A stretch of 64,000 nucleotides of DNA. It comes from Bradyrhizobium sp. AZCC 1693. Lineage in GTDB: Bacteria > Pseudomonadota > Alphaproteobacteria > Rhizobiales > Xanthobacteraceae. Both the position numbers and the translations under genes were made by a program. Location of the stretch: NCBI RefSeq assembly GCF_036924745.1, contig NZ_JAZHSD010000001.1, positions 1,426,001 to 1,490,000 of the forward strand, written 5' to 3'. Shown here piece after piece: positions 25,349 to 35,118 of this stretch (position 1 is the first letter of the stretch; each line of letters starts with the position of its first letter). The notes beneath the pieces are model-generated. The model worked only from the letters and a program-made list of their open reading frames with translations, was not told where the DNA came from and ran no database searches.

Positions 25349-25728
25349 AGCTCACAACGATATGGCGCGACAATCGCGGAACTACAGCGCTCGAATTCGC
25401 GTTGACCGCTCCGGTTTTCTTACTGTTCATATTTGGAATCATCGAGTTTGGGCTGCTGTTGTGGACCCAGATCGGCCTGCAACACGGGGCCGAAATGGCG
25501 GCGCGCTGTGCAAGCGTCGATTCCACGCTTTGCCCTAATAGCAATCCAGGCGCTATTACCAGCTACGCTGCCCAGCAAGCGTTCGGCCTCACTCTCCCTT
25601 CACAGACTTTCACCTACTCGACGCCGGCTTGTGGCAATCAGGTAAGTGCAAGCCATGCCTTTCAGTTTCCGGCAGTTCTCAATCTCTCGCCCTTAACGCT
25701 AACCGCGCAAGCATGCTTTCCAAGTTAG
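25345..25728 (+). CDS. TadE-family pilus assembly protein (second copy)
   Basis: A 127-residue TadE-like protein with the helix NRGTTALEFALTAPVFLLFI and continuation GIIEFGLLLWTQ, then an exported domain with several Cys. Its GTG start overlaps the stop of the previous gene (GTGA), which indicates translational coupling. Together with the two genes before it, it forms a three-gene operon of Tad-like surface proteins. The Tad secretion machinery must be encoded elsewhere if these proteins are assembled into a fibre. Confidence 0.85.
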   Translation: MKLTTIWRDNRGTTALEFALTAPVFLLFIFGIIEFGLLLWTQIGLQHGAEMAARCASVDSTLCPNSNPGAITSYAAQQAFGLTLPSQTFTYSTPACGNQVSASHAFQFPAVLNLSPLTLTAQACFPS

Positions 25729-25808
25729 GTTCGTTCGCGCGGCCCCCGGGCCGAGAGCGGACCGGTCCACGATGGTGCAGCCTGACTGACGCAAGGGAGC
25801 AATTGCTT

Positions 25809-26705
25809 CTACGACCTTGTCGCCAGCACCACGCCGGCCAGTGTGAACACCAGCGCCACGATCTGCGTCAGCCCGAGCGGCTCGCCGAGCGCGATCGCGG
25901 ATGCGACGACGCCGATGACAGGCACCGCCATGGTGCCGATCGCGGCGACCGAGGCCGGCAGGCGCGCGAGTGCCGCAAACCAGCTCACATAAGCGATGCA
26001 GAACTGGATTACCGTCGAATAAATCAGCAACCACCAGCCGAGCTGCGTCACGTCATCGATATGCGAGGTCTCGATGGCGAAGCCGATGATGACGATCGGG
26101 AAACAACCAAGACCGATCTGCCAGGCCGCGGCCGGGATCGGCGGCAGCGGCACCGGCAGCTTCTTCGCCAGCACGGTGCCGAGCGCAAAGCCGAGCGCGC
26201 CGCCGAGCGCCATCACCATGCCCGGCAGTTTTGCAGCCGTCGCGCTAAAGCCGTTACCGCCCATGATGGCGGCAAGCCCGGCGAATGCCATCACTAGCGC
26301 CACCGTGCGCAAAATGGTCGGCCGCTCGCCGAGCACCGGCCAGGCCAAAAGCGAGGCCCATACCGGCATGGTGTAGGCGATCAGCGCCGCCTCGCTCGCC
26401 GGCAGCCACAGCAGGGCCAGCCCCATCAGCACCATCCAGCCCGTGACGTTGAGCAGCGCCGCCAGCATCAGCCGCGGCCACAAATGCCGCTCGACATTCA
26501 GGCTCTGGGAGCGCGCCAGCGCCAGCACCGCCAAGAGCGCAGCGCCGATCACGCCGGTCGTGCCGCGCAGCGTCAGCGGCGGCAGCTCGCTCAGCAGATA
26601 TTTCGTGACGGGCCAGTTAAAACCCCAGCCCACCGAGGTGATCGCGAGGAACATCAGACCCGCGGGTGCAATCCGCCCGGTCGCAGTCGGTTTTGATTCT
26701 GTCAT
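25809..26705 (-). CDS. EamA/DMT-family transporter (RhaT/YdcZ type)
   Basis: A 298-residue permease with ten hydrophobic segments and two EamA repeats. The first begins LMFLAITSVGWGFNWPVTKY and the second MVMALGGALGFALGTVLAKK. The protein ends LGEPLGLTQIVALVFTLAGV. Family members export amino acids, purines or other metabolites. ATG 26705 was preferred to the TTG at 26717. A broken relative lies at 17960-18432, so the gene was probably duplicated or acquired twice. Confidence 0.88.
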   Translation of the reverse strand: MTESKPTATGRIAPAGLMFLAITSVGWGFNWPVTKYLLSELPPLTLRGTTGVIGAALLAVLALARSQSLNVERHLWPRLMLAALLNVTGWMVLMGLALLWLPASEAALIAYTMPVWASLLAWPVLGERPTILRTVALVMAFAGLAAIMGGNGFSATAAKLPGMVMALGGALGFALGTVLAKKLPVPLPPIPAAAWQIGLGCFPIVIIGFAIETSHIDDVTQLGWWLLIYSTVIQFCIAYVSWFAALARLPASVAAIGTMAVPVIGVVASAIALGEPLGLTQIVALVFTLAGVVLATRS

Positions 26706-26867
26706 GGAGCCCGGCAAAGGGTGGAATCGGCCCTCACCTTGCCGCCTATCGACGCGTCAGACCACGGGCGCGCGGACATGCCAGACCTGCCGCGTCCAGG
26801 GAGAGACGGTAAAATGGGCACGCTCTGGCGGCCGGACGTGAAGCGGCTCAGGTGGACAGATCTGGCG

Positions 26868-27167
26868 CTAATCTCCCGACGCAAAGCGTTGCAACCCGCC
26901 GATCATCTCGCGGGATTTGATGGTTGCCATCCCATGTTGAAATTCATTGAGCAACGCGTCACGTACAGCGAGCGGCCACTGTTCGTAACAAGACATTCTG
27001 TCACTGCGCATGGCTGCTTGCGGAAGCGTCGAGAGTTTGTGGGCCATGGCCAGCGCCTCGGCCAGCGCCTGGCCGGACGGGACCAGCCGATTGACCAGGC
27101 CCATGCGGTGAGCGTCCTCGCCGGAAACGCCCCTGCCCGTCAGGATCATATCCAGCGCATGACATCC
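26868..27167 (-). pseudogene. C-terminal fragment of an enoyl-CoA hydratase/isomerase gene
   Basis: About 95 residues match the C-terminal part of crotonase-family proteins: ALDMILTGRGVSGEDAHRMG, LVNRLVPSGQALAEALAMAH and ATIKSREMIGGLQRFASGD. The N-terminal two-thirds, with the oxyanion-hole region, are absent. The homology ends abruptly at the palindromic repeat arm at 27168-27192, so the repeat marks the deletion or rearrangement end-point. The fragment has no plausible start and is probably not expressed as a working enzyme. Confidence 0.8.
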
Positions 27168-27192
27168 GCGAAGGTTTGCGGATGCCGGCCCC
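27168..27192. repeat. Single arm of palindromic repeat family A
   Basis: GCGAAGGTTTGCGGATGCCGGCCCC matches the arms of the palindrome at 4181-4268 with few differences. It lies exactly between the truncated enoyl-CoA hydratase fragment and the stop codon of mtnK at 27193. Confidence 0.75.
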
Positions 27193-28515
27193 TCAGTGGC
27201 GGCTCTCATTGGGAAAGTCGGGCTGCCAGTCGCGTGCTTCCCACGCCGCCTTCGTCACGGCGCCGATGCTGCCGAACGAAGCCGTATCCACCATCATGGC
27301 ACGCGCGAGCCGCAGGCTGCGCGCCTCGCAAATGGCCCGCTGCTTTGGATCCTCGATCAGTTCGAAATCGGCATTGTGCGCCAGCCCGAGAATGCGGCGG
27401 ATGATTTTTGCGGCCGAAAATCCCACGGTGTCGCCGAACAGCCGCTCCATATAGGCCTGCCGCTCGGCCTCCAGACGCGCCGCACCGGCCGCGCCGGGAA
27501 ACAGCGTCTGGGGGTAGGCGTCGCCGTGGGCTTCCGTCCGCCAGAGCTCGAGGAACTCGCGGGCGAACTCCGTCCAGACGTTTTCGATCGTTTCCAGCAC
27601 CCAGACCTCAAACAGCCGCCGTCCGCCCGGCGAACGTTCATGACCGGCGGAGGCCAGATAGCTCATCAGGAGATTGGCGATGACGGCACCGATATCGAAC
27701 CCCATCGGTCCGTAGAACGCGAATTCGGGATCGATCACGACAGTCGAGCCTTCCGTCACCATGATCGAGCCGGTGTGGAGGTCGCCGTGGATCAGCGCTT
27801 CCGGCGCGTTCAGGAACTTGTGCTTGAGGCGCGAAATCGCGGCGTGCAGGTCGAGGTCTTCGCGGAAAGCGGCCGCTGTCGCATCGAGCCAAGGCTGCGT
27901 CCAGCGGTTCTGCTCGGCCACGCGGTAAGGATCGGTGAAGATCAGGTCTTCGGTGATCTTGCACAGCGCATGGTTGCCTGCGAATGCCGCGATCTCCTCC
28001 TTCTTCCTGGCAGCAGGAAGCGCGAGGTCGGAAGAGAAAAACAGCGTGCGCGCCAGAAAGGTCGCGATGTCCCCGACAAAGCGCGGGTAGAGCATGCCGT
28101 CAATCAGCCCCTTGCGCATGATGATATGAGGCTCGATCAACTCCATGACGACGAGCGCGAGCCCCTCGTTGTGGTGCAGCACCGCGGGCACCAGCCCGGG
28201 CGCCAGCCGCGCCTGATGCGTCAGCGCCAGATATTCGTAATGCGAGCGCGACAGCGGCAGCGGCCAGCTCTCGCCGACGAGGCGTACGTAAGGCAGCGCC
28301 TGCTTGACGGCGATGCCGCCCGCGGCCCCTTTGACGATGAACACGAGATTGAGATTGCCGTCGCCGACCTCGCTGATCGACCAGGAAGCGGGAGCGCCGC
28401 CAAGCCGGGCCGCGACCGACGGAAGCCTCGCGAGGTAACCCCGCAGATCGGCTTCATGAAGAATTCGATATTCGTCCTGCCGTGGACCAGCCGACGATCG
28501 CTGCTGTGAACTCAT
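27193..28515 (-). CDS. mtnK: S-methyl-5-thioribose kinase
   Basis: A 440-residue MTR kinase of the methionine salvage pathway, which phosphorylates methylthioribose with ATP. It has the aminoglycoside-phosphotransferase-like fold. The catalytic loop is LIHGDLHTGSIMV near residue 245, the metal site is IDPEFAFYGPMGFDIG, and the nucleotide region is SEVGDGNLNLVFIVKGAAGG followed by VKQALPYVRL. Length is normal. No mtnA or other salvage gene is adjacent here. The stop codon touches a palindromic repeat arm. Confidence 0.94.
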   Translation of the reverse strand: MSSQQRSSAGPRQDEYRILHEADLRGYLARLPSVAARLGGAPASWSISEVGDGNLNLVFIVKGAAGGIAVKQALPYVRLVGESWPLPLSRSHYEYLALTHQARLAPGLVPAVLHHNEGLALVVMELIEPHIIMRKGLIDGMLYPRFVGDIATFLARTLFFSSDLALPAARKKEEIAAFAGNHALCKITEDLIFTDPYRVAEQNRWTQPWLDATAAAFREDLDLHAAISRLKHKFLNAPEALIHGDLHTGSIMVTEGSTVVIDPEFAFYGPMGFDIGAVIANLLMSYLASAGHERSPGGRRLFEVWVLETIENVWTEFAREFLELWRTEAHGDAYPQTLFPGAAGAARLEAERQAYMERLFGDTVGFSAAKIIRRILGLAHNADFELIEDPKQRAICEARSLRLARAMMVDTASFGSIGAVTKAAWEARDWQPDFPNESRH

Positions 28516-28551
28516 CCCCTCTGCCCCCCCTGCCGGTGCGGGAGGCGCGGT

Positions 28552-28899
28552 TCACTCCCGTTCCAGGAAATTCGATCCGATATTGGCCTTTTTCTTGACC
28601 GGATCATAATCGCAAAAGACGCTATCGGCGACCAGCGTGTAGCTCGGCAGGATCGTGTCCTTGTCGAGCTTGACCGAACTCACGCCGATGACGGCGGTCT
28701 GCTTGCCGACGGTCCATTTGAATGGGGTGGTGCTCTGCGCCCTCTCACAGGCCGCTACCGCGTCGGCGAAGACCGAGCCCTCGACAAAAGCTTTCACCGT
28801 CCGAAGCTGCCCCAGCGTCTTCCAGTTCATATAGAACGATCCCGCAAGGCCGGCCGCGAGCAGGACCACGAGCGCCATCAGGATGCGTTGAACGGTCAT
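28552..28899 (-). CDS. Hypothetical protein with N-terminal membrane anchor
   Basis: A 115-residue protein with one hydrophobic segment at residues 4-24 (QRILMALVVLLAAGLAGSFY) and a soluble C-terminal domain of about 85 residues containing two Cys (AACERAQ and VFCDYD). The N-terminus could be an uncleaved signal or an anchor, placing the domain in the periplasm. It lies on the same strand between the DUF1467 gene and mtnK. Its family is not recognised. Confidence 0.65.
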   Translation of the reverse strand: MTVQRILMALVVLLAAGLAGSFYMNWKTLGQLRTVKAFVEGSVFADAVAACERAQSTTPFKWTVGKQTAVIGVSSVKLDKDTILPSYTLVADSVFCDYDPVKKKANIGSNFLERE

Positions 28900-28924
28900 T
28901 TCTCTCCCCCGCCAGATCGAAACC

Positions 28925-29200
28925 CTAAAACGGCAGCCCCATCAGCTTCGACAGCCGCTCGATGTTCAGATAGCCTTGGTGATACGCCCACATACCGATG
29001 CCGAAAACCACGGCCGAGATCAGCGTGGTCCACAGCAGCTTCCAGCCCATCCGCGCCATCACTGGCGCCCCGGGATCGGTGCCGGGCGCGCCCTCGCCGT
29101 CCTCGTGCTGGCTGCGGACGCCGAACGGCAGCGTCACGAACAGCACGACCCACCAGAGCACGAAGTAGATCGCCAGAGATGTGGAGACGCTGTAAGCCAT
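28925..29200 (-). CDS. DUF1467 family membrane protein
   Basis: A 91-residue protein with two membrane segments (SLAIYFVLWWVVLFVTLPFG and LWTTLISAVVFGIGMWAYHQ) and the signature LPFGVRSQHEDGE. DUF1467 proteins are known to me from alphaproteobacteria, usually right behind mce as here (five bases apart). The function is unknown. It is probably in the inner membrane, with a short hydrophilic loop between the helices. Confidence 0.88.
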   Translation of the reverse strand: MAYSVSTSLAIYFVLWWVVLFVTLPFGVRSQHEDGEGAPGTDPGAPVMARMGWKLLWTTLISAVVFGIGMWAYHQGYLNIERLSKLMGLPF

Positions 29201-29205
29201 GGGGT

Positions 29206-29610
29206 TCAGGCCTGTTCGATTTCGACCAGCGCGCCCGAAAAATCCTTCGGGTGGAAAAACAGCACCGGCTTGCCGTGGGCGCCGATCTTCGGCACGCCGT
29301 CGCCGAGGACGCGCGCGCCCTCGCTGACAAGCTTGTCGCGTGCCGCGATGATGTCGGGCACGTCATAGCAGATGTGATGGATGCCACCGTCGGCGTTGCG
29401 CTCGACGAATTTCGCAATCGGCGAGGCCTCGCCGAGCGGCTGGATGAACTCGATCTTGGTGTTGGGCAGGGTCACGAATACCGTGATGACGCCATGCTCC
29501 GGCAGCGCCACCGCGCCGGAGATTTCAGCCCCGAACGCGCCGCCATAGATCCTGGCAGCCTTTTCCGCATCCTTGACCGCGATCGCAACATGATTGAGCC
29601 GGCCCAGCAT
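29206..29610 (-). CDS. mce: Methylmalonyl-CoA epimerase
   Basis: A 134-residue vicinal-oxygen-chelate protein that interconverts (R)- and (S)-methylmalonyl-CoA in propionate metabolism. It carries the metal-binding pattern: H7 in LNHVAIAV, H in GGIHHICYDV and the terminal E in GALVEIEQA. Length and context (rnj upstream, DUF1467 downstream) match other alphaproteobacteria. Neither methylmalonyl-CoA mutase nor propionyl-CoA carboxylase is in the window. Confidence 0.93.
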   Translation of the reverse strand: MLGRLNHVAIAVKDAEKAARIYGGAFGAEISGAVALPEHGVITVFVTLPNTKIEFIQPLGEASPIAKFVERNADGGIHHICYDVPDIIAARDKLVSEGARVLGDGVPKIGAHGKPVLFFHPKDFSGALVEIEQA

Positions 29611-29675
29611 GACACTCCACTCCCTGCTTCCTGCATCTTCCCGGCATGTCCGCTCGGTCAGAAAATGCTTTTACC

Positions 29676-31346
29676 TCAAACCGTCAGAACATGAACGAGG
29701 CAAATCGGCTTCTTGCCCCACTGCTCGTTGATGACGGCCCGCACCGCGCGGCGCACCGATTCCGCCGTGGCGTCCGCATCGCGCCGCCGCGCCCGCGGCA
29801 GGTTTTCCACCGTGGAAACCACCGTATCGAACACGATTTCGTCGATCACCTCGCCGGCCGCATTCTTCTCGGGGACGCCGACGAGATCAACCTCGGGATC
29901 GTCGGCCAGTTCGCCCTTGTCGGTCACGGCGATCGCCACAAAGGCGCAGCCGGCAAACCCCATCCGCCGCCGCTCGACCACGGCGCGGGACTTGGAATCC
30001 TCCAGGATATTGCCGTCCTTGTAGAGCCGCCCCGACGGTAGTTCGTCGATGATGCCGGGATCGCCGGGCCCGAGCTTGACCAGATCGCCATTGCGGCAGG
30101 TCAACACCTTCGGCACGCCGGCGGTGCGCGCCAGACGGGCGTGCTCGGAGAGGTGCAGCGCCTCGCCATGGACGGGGATCAGGATCTGCGGGCGCACCCA
30201 TGAGATCATGTCGCGCAGTTCGTCGCGGCGCGGATGGCCAGAGACGTGGACGAGATCGGTGCGGTCGGTGATGACCTCGATGCCCTGCACCACCAGCCCG
30301 TTGATGATCGCGCCGACCGCCTTCTCATTGCCGGGGATGGTGCGCGAGGAAAAGATCACGCTGTCGCCCTTGTTCAGCGTCACCTGCGGATGGTCGTTAT
30401 TGGCGATCCGAGCCAGCGCCGCCCGCGGCTCGCCCTGGCTGCCGGTGCACAGCGCCAGCACCTTGTCCGGCGGGAAATGCCCGTAATAATCGGCGCCACG
30501 GAAATTCTGCACGCCGTCGAGATAGCCGGTCTCGCGGGCGACCTGCACCACGCGCTCCATGGCGCGGCCGACCACCACCACCTCGCGATCGGCGGCTTTG
30601 GCGGCATCCGCCACCGCTTTCACGCGCGCGACGTTGGAGGCGAAGGTCGTGACGGCGACCCGGCCCTTGGCCGCCTTCACCAGCTTGGCGATGGTGGCGG
30701 CAACCTCGGTTTCGGAGGGCGAGCGCCCTTCCCGCACCGCGTTGGTGGAATCCCCGACCAGCGCCAGCACGCCAGCATCGCCAAGTTCGCGCAGCCGCCG
30801 CTCATCGGTCGGCAGGCCGATGATCGGCGTCGGGTCGATCTTCCAGTCGCCGGTGTGGAGCACCGTGCCGGCGTGAGTGTGGATCGCCAGCGCATGCGAT
30901 TCCGGAATCGAATGGGCGACGGGGATGAACTCGACGGTGAACGGCCCAAGTTCGACGCGGCCGCCCGACGGCACCACGGTGACGGGGATCTTCGGCGGGT
31001 TGCGCTCGGCGGCGCATTTGGCCTCGAACAAAGCGGCGCTGAACTTGGTCGCATAGACCTTGCATTGCAGCTTCGGCCAGAGGTCGATAATCGCGCCGAA
31101 ATGATCCTCATGAGCATGCGTCAGCACGAGGCCCATCAGGTTCTTGCGCTCCTTCTCCAGGAAGCGGATGTCGGGCATGATGAGGTCGATGCCCGGCAGA
31201 TGCTCCTCGTCGCCGAAGGAGACGCCGAGATCGACCGCGAGCCAGGAGCGCTGATTGCGGTTGCCGAGCCCGTAGATCGACAGGTTCATGCCGATCTCAC
31301 CGACGCCGCCGAGCGGCGCAAAGGTCAGTTCATCCGGCCGCGCCAT
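29676..31346 (-). CDS. rnj: Ribonuclease J
   Basis: A 556-residue metallo-beta-lactamase/beta-CASP ribonuclease for 5'-3' exonucleolytic and endonucleolytic RNA maturation. The zinc motif HAHEDH is at residues 77-82, and further ligands are in HTGDWKIDPTP and the C-terminal VSGHPRRDELRD region. Length is normal. Its start overlaps the birA stop by one base, so the two genes are translationally coupled. It sits at the distal end of the nuo operon, as in related bacteria. Confidence 0.95.
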   Translation of the reverse strand: MARPDELTFAPLGGVGEIGMNLSIYGLGNRNQRSWLAVDLGVSFGDEEHLPGIDLIMPDIRFLEKERKNLMGLVLTHAHEDHFGAIIDLWPKLQCKVYATKFSAALFEAKCAAERNPPKIPVTVVPSGGRVELGPFTVEFIPVAHSIPESHALAIHTHAGTVLHTGDWKIDPTPIIGLPTDERRLRELGDAGVLALVGDSTNAVREGRSPSETEVAATIAKLVKAAKGRVAVTTFASNVARVKAVADAAKAADREVVVVGRAMERVVQVARETGYLDGVQNFRGADYYGHFPPDKVLALCTGSQGEPRAALARIANNDHPQVTLNKGDSVIFSSRTIPGNEKAVGAIINGLVVQGIEVITDRTDLVHVSGHPRRDELRDMISWVRPQILIPVHGEALHLSEHARLARTAGVPKVLTCRNGDLVKLGPGDPGIIDELPSGRLYKDGNILEDSKSRAVVERRRMGFAGCAFVAIAVTDKGELADDPEVDLVGVPEKNAAGEVIDEIVFDTVVSTVENLPRARRRDADATAESVRRAVRAVINEQWGKKPICLVHVLTV

Positions 31347-32158
31347 CAGGCCGCTCCCACTGACGCCGCGGCGCCGAAATAGACTTCGCCCGCGGTGACG
31401 GCCGCGCGCTTGCCCTCGGCTGTACGAACGATCAGGCAGCCGGATTCATCGATGGTATCGAACGCGCCTTCGACGGTTGCGGTTCCCGTCCGGATCGCAA
31501 CCCGCTCGCCGAGGCCAAAGGCGCGCTCCAGCCACAGTTTTCGGATGTCGGCAAAGCCGCGGCCACTGTCCCAGATGCCGCGGAATTCGACCCAGGCGTC
31601 CGAGAGCGCCGCGAATAGTTCTTCCGCGCCGATCTGAACGCCGAGCGCAGCCAGCGAGGTCGCCGGCGTCGGCGTGCCCTCGGGCGCGGCAATGACGTTG
31701 GTGCCGATGCCGACCACCACGGCCAGGCGATTGCCGGCCACGGCCTCGGCCTCCAGCAGGATGCCCGCAAGCTTCTGCCCATCCGCCATGACGTCGTTGG
31801 GCCATTTCAGGGCGTATTTTATCGGGCCCGCCCCGGCCCGCCGCAGATTGGCTTCGATGCTGAGCTTCTGCAGCGCGCTTTCCAGCGAAAGCCCCGCGGC
31901 AAAGCCTAGCGTCGCCGCAACCGCCGGCGACACGTCCATGACTTCGAGAATGCTGCTGGCAAGGTTACCGCGGGGCGCGACCCAGGGGCGTTGCCGGCGG
32001 CCGCGGCCGGCCGCTTGTTCCGTTGTCACAAACCAGGTTGGGCCGCGCTCGCCATCGCGGGCGCGTGACATGGCTTCGGCGTTGGTCGAACCGATCTGGT
32101 CGAAGGCGGCGAGACCGTAGCCCGCCGATCTGGCTTTGGGGCCGAGCGTGAAGGTCAT
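31346..32158 (-). CDS. birA: Biotin--[acetyl-CoA-carboxylase] ligase
   Basis: A 270-residue class I biotin protein ligase without an N-terminal DNA-binding domain, so it should not act as a repressor. The ligase motifs are FDQIGSTNAEAM near residue 20, TEQAAGRGRRQRPWVAPRGN near residue 46 (the biotinyl-AMP loop) and KWPNDVMADGQKLAGIL near residue 118. It starts one base after the nuoN stop and overlaps rnj at its end. Its targets would be acetyl-CoA and other carboxylases. Confidence 0.95.
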   Translation of the reverse strand: MTFTLGPKARSAGYGLAAFDQIGSTNAEAMSRARDGERGPTWFVTTEQAAGRGRRQRPWVAPRGNLASSILEVMDVSPAVAATLGFAAGLSLESALQKLSIEANLRRAGAGPIKYALKWPNDVMADGQKLAGILLEAEAVAGNRLAVVVGIGTNVIAAPEGTPTPATSLAALGVQIGAEELFAALSDAWVEFRGIWDSGRGFADIRKLWLERAFGLGERVAIRTGTATVEGAFDTIDESGCLIVRTAEGKRAAVTAGEVYFGAAASVGAA

Positions 32159-32159
32159 C

Positions 32160-33596
32160 CTAGAACAGCGACTTCGCCGCCGCCGTGGCGACGCTGACCA
32201 GCGGCCCCGGATAGACGAAGAAGAAGGTGTTGAAGATACCGGCCACCGCCAGCACCGTGCGCAGTTCGATGCGCATCGGCTCGATCTGGCCGGCCGGCTC
32301 GTCGAAATACATCACCTTGATGATGGTGAGATAATAGAACGCGCCCACGACGCTGGTCAGCACGCCGATGACGGCAAGCGTGAACAGGCCCGCCTTGATT
32401 GCGGCCACGAAGACGTACCATTTGGCAAAGAAGCCCGCGAGCGGCGGAATGCCGGCCAGCGAGAACAGCAGCATGGCGAAAAAGAAAGCCAGCATCGGAT
32501 TGGTGCGCGACAGGCCTGAGAAATCGCTGATCTGCTCCATCGGCTGACCATCGCGCTTCATGGAAAGGATGACCGCGAAGGTGCCGAGCGTCATCGCGAC
32601 ATAGATCGCGATATAGACCAGCACGCCCTGCGCGCCCTCCACCGTGCCGGAGGCGAGCCCGACCAGCGCAAAGCCCATATGGCCGATCGATGAATAGGCC
32701 ATCAGGCGCTTGATGTTCTTCTGCCCGATGGCGGCGAACGAACCCAGCGCCATCGAGGCGATGGCGACGAAGACGAGGATCTGCTGCCATTGCGGGACGA
32801 TGCCGGGAAACGCGGTCAACGTCACGCGGGTGAACACCGCAAGGGCTGCGACCTTCGGGGCGGAGGCAAAGAAGGCCGTGACGGGCGTCGGCGCGCCTTC
32901 ATAGACGTCGGGCGTCCACATGTGGAACGGCACGGCGGACACCTTGAAGCAGAGCCCGGCCAGCAGGAATACGAGGCCGAACACGATGCCGACGCTACCG
33001 GTCTTCACTGCGGCGGCGATGCCGGCAAAATCGACCGTGCCGGTGAAGCCGTAGATCAGCGAGGCGCCGTACAGCAGCATGCCCGAGGACAGCGCGCCGA
33101 GCACAAAATACTTCAGGCCGGCCTCGGTGGACTTGGCGTTATCGCGGTTAGAGGTGGCGACCACGTAGAGCGCAAGCGACATCAGCTCGAGGCCGAGATA
33201 GAGCATGATCAGGTCGGCGGCCGAGATCAGCACCATCATGCCGAGGGTGGAGAGCAGTACCAGGATCGAATACTCGAAAATCCGCCGCGACGGGTCGGAT
33301 AAAAACTCCGTCGACAGGATCAGCGTCACCGCCGAGCCGATGATCGCAAGGATCTTCAGGAAGCGCGCAAAATCATCGACGATGAAGCTGCCGCCGAAGG
33401 TCGTGAGCTTGCCGGCCGGCAGCATCAGTACCAGCCCACCAGTCACGACCAACAGCACCACCGCAAGCGTGGTGACGAGCCTGGTCGTCCCCTCGCCGCG
33501 ATAGGCACCCAGCATCAGCAGCGCCATGGCGCCGACGGCCAGCACCAGCTCCGGCAGCACCGGCAGCAACTGATAACCTGCACTCGAGAAGCTCAT
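32160..33596 (-). CDS. nuoN: NADH-quinone oxidoreductase subunit N
   Basis: A 478-residue proton-pumping membrane subunit of complex I, of the Mrp-antiporter type. It has about fourteen hydrophobic segments. The conserved Lys/Glu regions include [14 protein letters not shown] (Glu in TM5), [20 protein letters not shown] (broken-helix region) and [20 protein letters not shown]. It is the last nuo gene, followed after one base by birA. Confidence 0.97.
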   Translation of the reverse strand: MSFSSAGYQLLPVLPELVLAVGAMALLMLGAYRGEGTTRLVTTLAVVLLVVTGGLVLMLPAGKLTTFGGSFIVDDFARFLKILAIIGSAVTLILSTEFLSDPSRRIFEYSILVLLSTLGMMVLISAADLIMLYLGLELMSLALYVVATSNRDNAKSTEAGLKYFVLGALSSGMLLYGASLIYGFTGTVDFAGIAAAVKTGSVGIVFGLVFLLAGLCFKVSAVPFHMWTPDVYEGAPTPVTAFFASAPKVAALAVFTRVTLTAFPGIVPQWQQILVFVAIASMALGSFAAIGQKNIKRLMAYSSIGHMGFALVGLASGTVEGAQGVLVYIAIYVAMTLGTFAVILSMKRDGQPMEQISDFSGLSRTNPMLAFFFAMLLFSLAGIPPLAGFFAKWYVFVAAIKAGLFTLAVIGVLTSVVGAFYYLTIIKVMYFDEPAGQIEPMRIELRTVLAVAGIFNTFFFVYPGPLVSVATAAAKSLF

Positions 33597-33606
33597 GGCG
33601 GTGGCC

Positions 33607-35118
33607 TTACTGGACGACCAGCGCAGCTGCCTTCACGGCAGTCACGGCGGCATTGTAATTGTTGACGAGTTGCTGGACCGAGGCCGCCGACATGTCGAGC
33701 ACCGGCTTCGGATAGACGCCGAACAGGATGGTCAGCGCGACCAGCGGGAACAGCGTCAGGCTCTCGCGGAACGTCAGGTCCTTGATGCTGGCGAGCGACG
33801 GCTTGGTCAGCGCACCGAACACCACCTTGCGATAGAGCCACAGCGCATAGGCCGCCGACAGGATCACCCCGAGCGTGGCAAAGGTCGCCGTCGGGATCGA
33901 GACCTTGAAGGTGCCGACCAGCGTCATGAATTCGCCGACGAAGCCGCTAGTGCCGGGCAACCCGACATTGGCCATGGTGAACACCATAAACACCAGCGCG
34001 TAGAGCGGCATCCGGTTGACAAGGCCGCCATAGGCCGTGATCTCGCGGGTGTGCATGCGGTCGTAGACGATGCCGACGCACAGGAACAGGGCGCCCGAAA
34101 CGATGCCATGCGACACCATCTGGAACACGCCGCCGGCCACGCCCTGCGTGGTGCCAGCGAAGATGCCCATGGTGACGAAGCCCATGTGAGCCACTGACGA
34201 ATAGGCGATCAGCTTCTTGATGTCTTCCTGCATCAAGGCCACCAGCGAGGTGTAGACGATGGCGATCACCGACAGCGAGAAGATCAGCGGCGCAAAATCC
34301 TGCGATGCCAGCGGAAACATCGGCAGCGAGAACCGCAGGAAGCCGTAGCCGCCCATCTTCAGGAGGATCGCGGCCAGGATCACCGAGCCCGCCGTCGGCG
34401 CCTCGACGTGCGCATCGGGAAGCCAGGTGTGCACCGGCCACATCGGCATCTTCACGGCGAACGAAGCAAAGAACGCCAGCCACGCCCAGGTCTGCAACGA
34501 GCGCGGCACGGCGGTGTGCATCAAGGTCGGGATGTCGGTGGTGCCGGCATTCCAGTACAGCGCCATGATCGCCAGCAGCATCAAAACCGAGCCGAGCAGC
34601 GTGTAGAGGAAGAACTTGAATGACGCGTAGACCCGGCGCGGGCCGCCCCAGACGCCGATGATCAGGAACATCGGAATCAGGCCGCCCTCGAAGAACAGGT
34701 AGAACAGCACGAGGTCGAGCGCCGAAAACGTGCCGACCATCAGCGTTTCCAAGAGCAGGAACGCCATCATGTATTCGCGCACGCGCATCGTGACCGATTT
34801 CCAGCTCGCGATGATGCAGAACGGCATCAGGGCGGTGGTCAGGATCACGAACGGCAGCGAAATGCCGTCGACGCCCATGTGATAGGTGATGCCGCTGGCG
34901 AGCCAGTTCGCCTTTTCGACGAACTGGAAGTCCGGGTTGGCGGCGTCGAAACGCCAGACCAGGATCAGCGACACCGCAAAGGTGACCAGCGTGGTCCACA
35001 GCGCGATCCAGCGCGCATTGCGCCGCGCGGCCTCGTCGTCACCGCGGGTGAAATAGATCGCCAGCGCGCCGATGACCGGCAGGAAGGTGACGACGGAAAG
35101 AATCGGCCAGGTTGTCAT
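33607..35118 (-). CDS. nuoM: NADH-quinone oxidoreductase subunit M
   Basis: A 503-residue antiporter-like complex I subunit. The start ATG (35116-35118) overlaps the nuoL stop by one base; the longer frame upstream lies inside nuoL. Conserved features are [20 protein letters not shown] with the essential Glu, [20 protein letters not shown], and [20 protein letters not shown]. It translocates protons in the membrane arm next to NuoL and NuoN. Confidence 0.97.
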   Translation of the reverse strand: MTTWPILSVVTFLPVIGALAIYFTRGDDEAARRNARWIALWTTLVTFAVSLILVWRFDAANPDFQFVEKANWLASGITYHMGVDGISLPFVILTTALMPFCIIASWKSVTMRVREYMMAFLLLETLMVGTFSALDLVLFYLFFEGGLIPMFLIIGVWGGPRRVYASFKFFLYTLLGSVLMLLAIMALYWNAGTTDIPTLMHTAVPRSLQTWAWLAFFASFAVKMPMWPVHTWLPDAHVEAPTAGSVILAAILLKMGGYGFLRFSLPMFPLASQDFAPLIFSLSVIAIVYTSLVALMQEDIKKLIAYSSVAHMGFVTMGIFAGTTQGVAGGVFQMVSHGIVSGALFLCVGIVYDRMHTREITAYGGLVNRMPLYALVFMVFTMANVGLPGTSGFVGEFMTLVGTFKVSIPTATFATLGVILSAAYALWLYRKVVFGALTKPSLASIKDLTFRESLTLFPLVALTILFGVYPKPVLDMSAASVQQLVNNYNAAVTAVKAAALVVQ

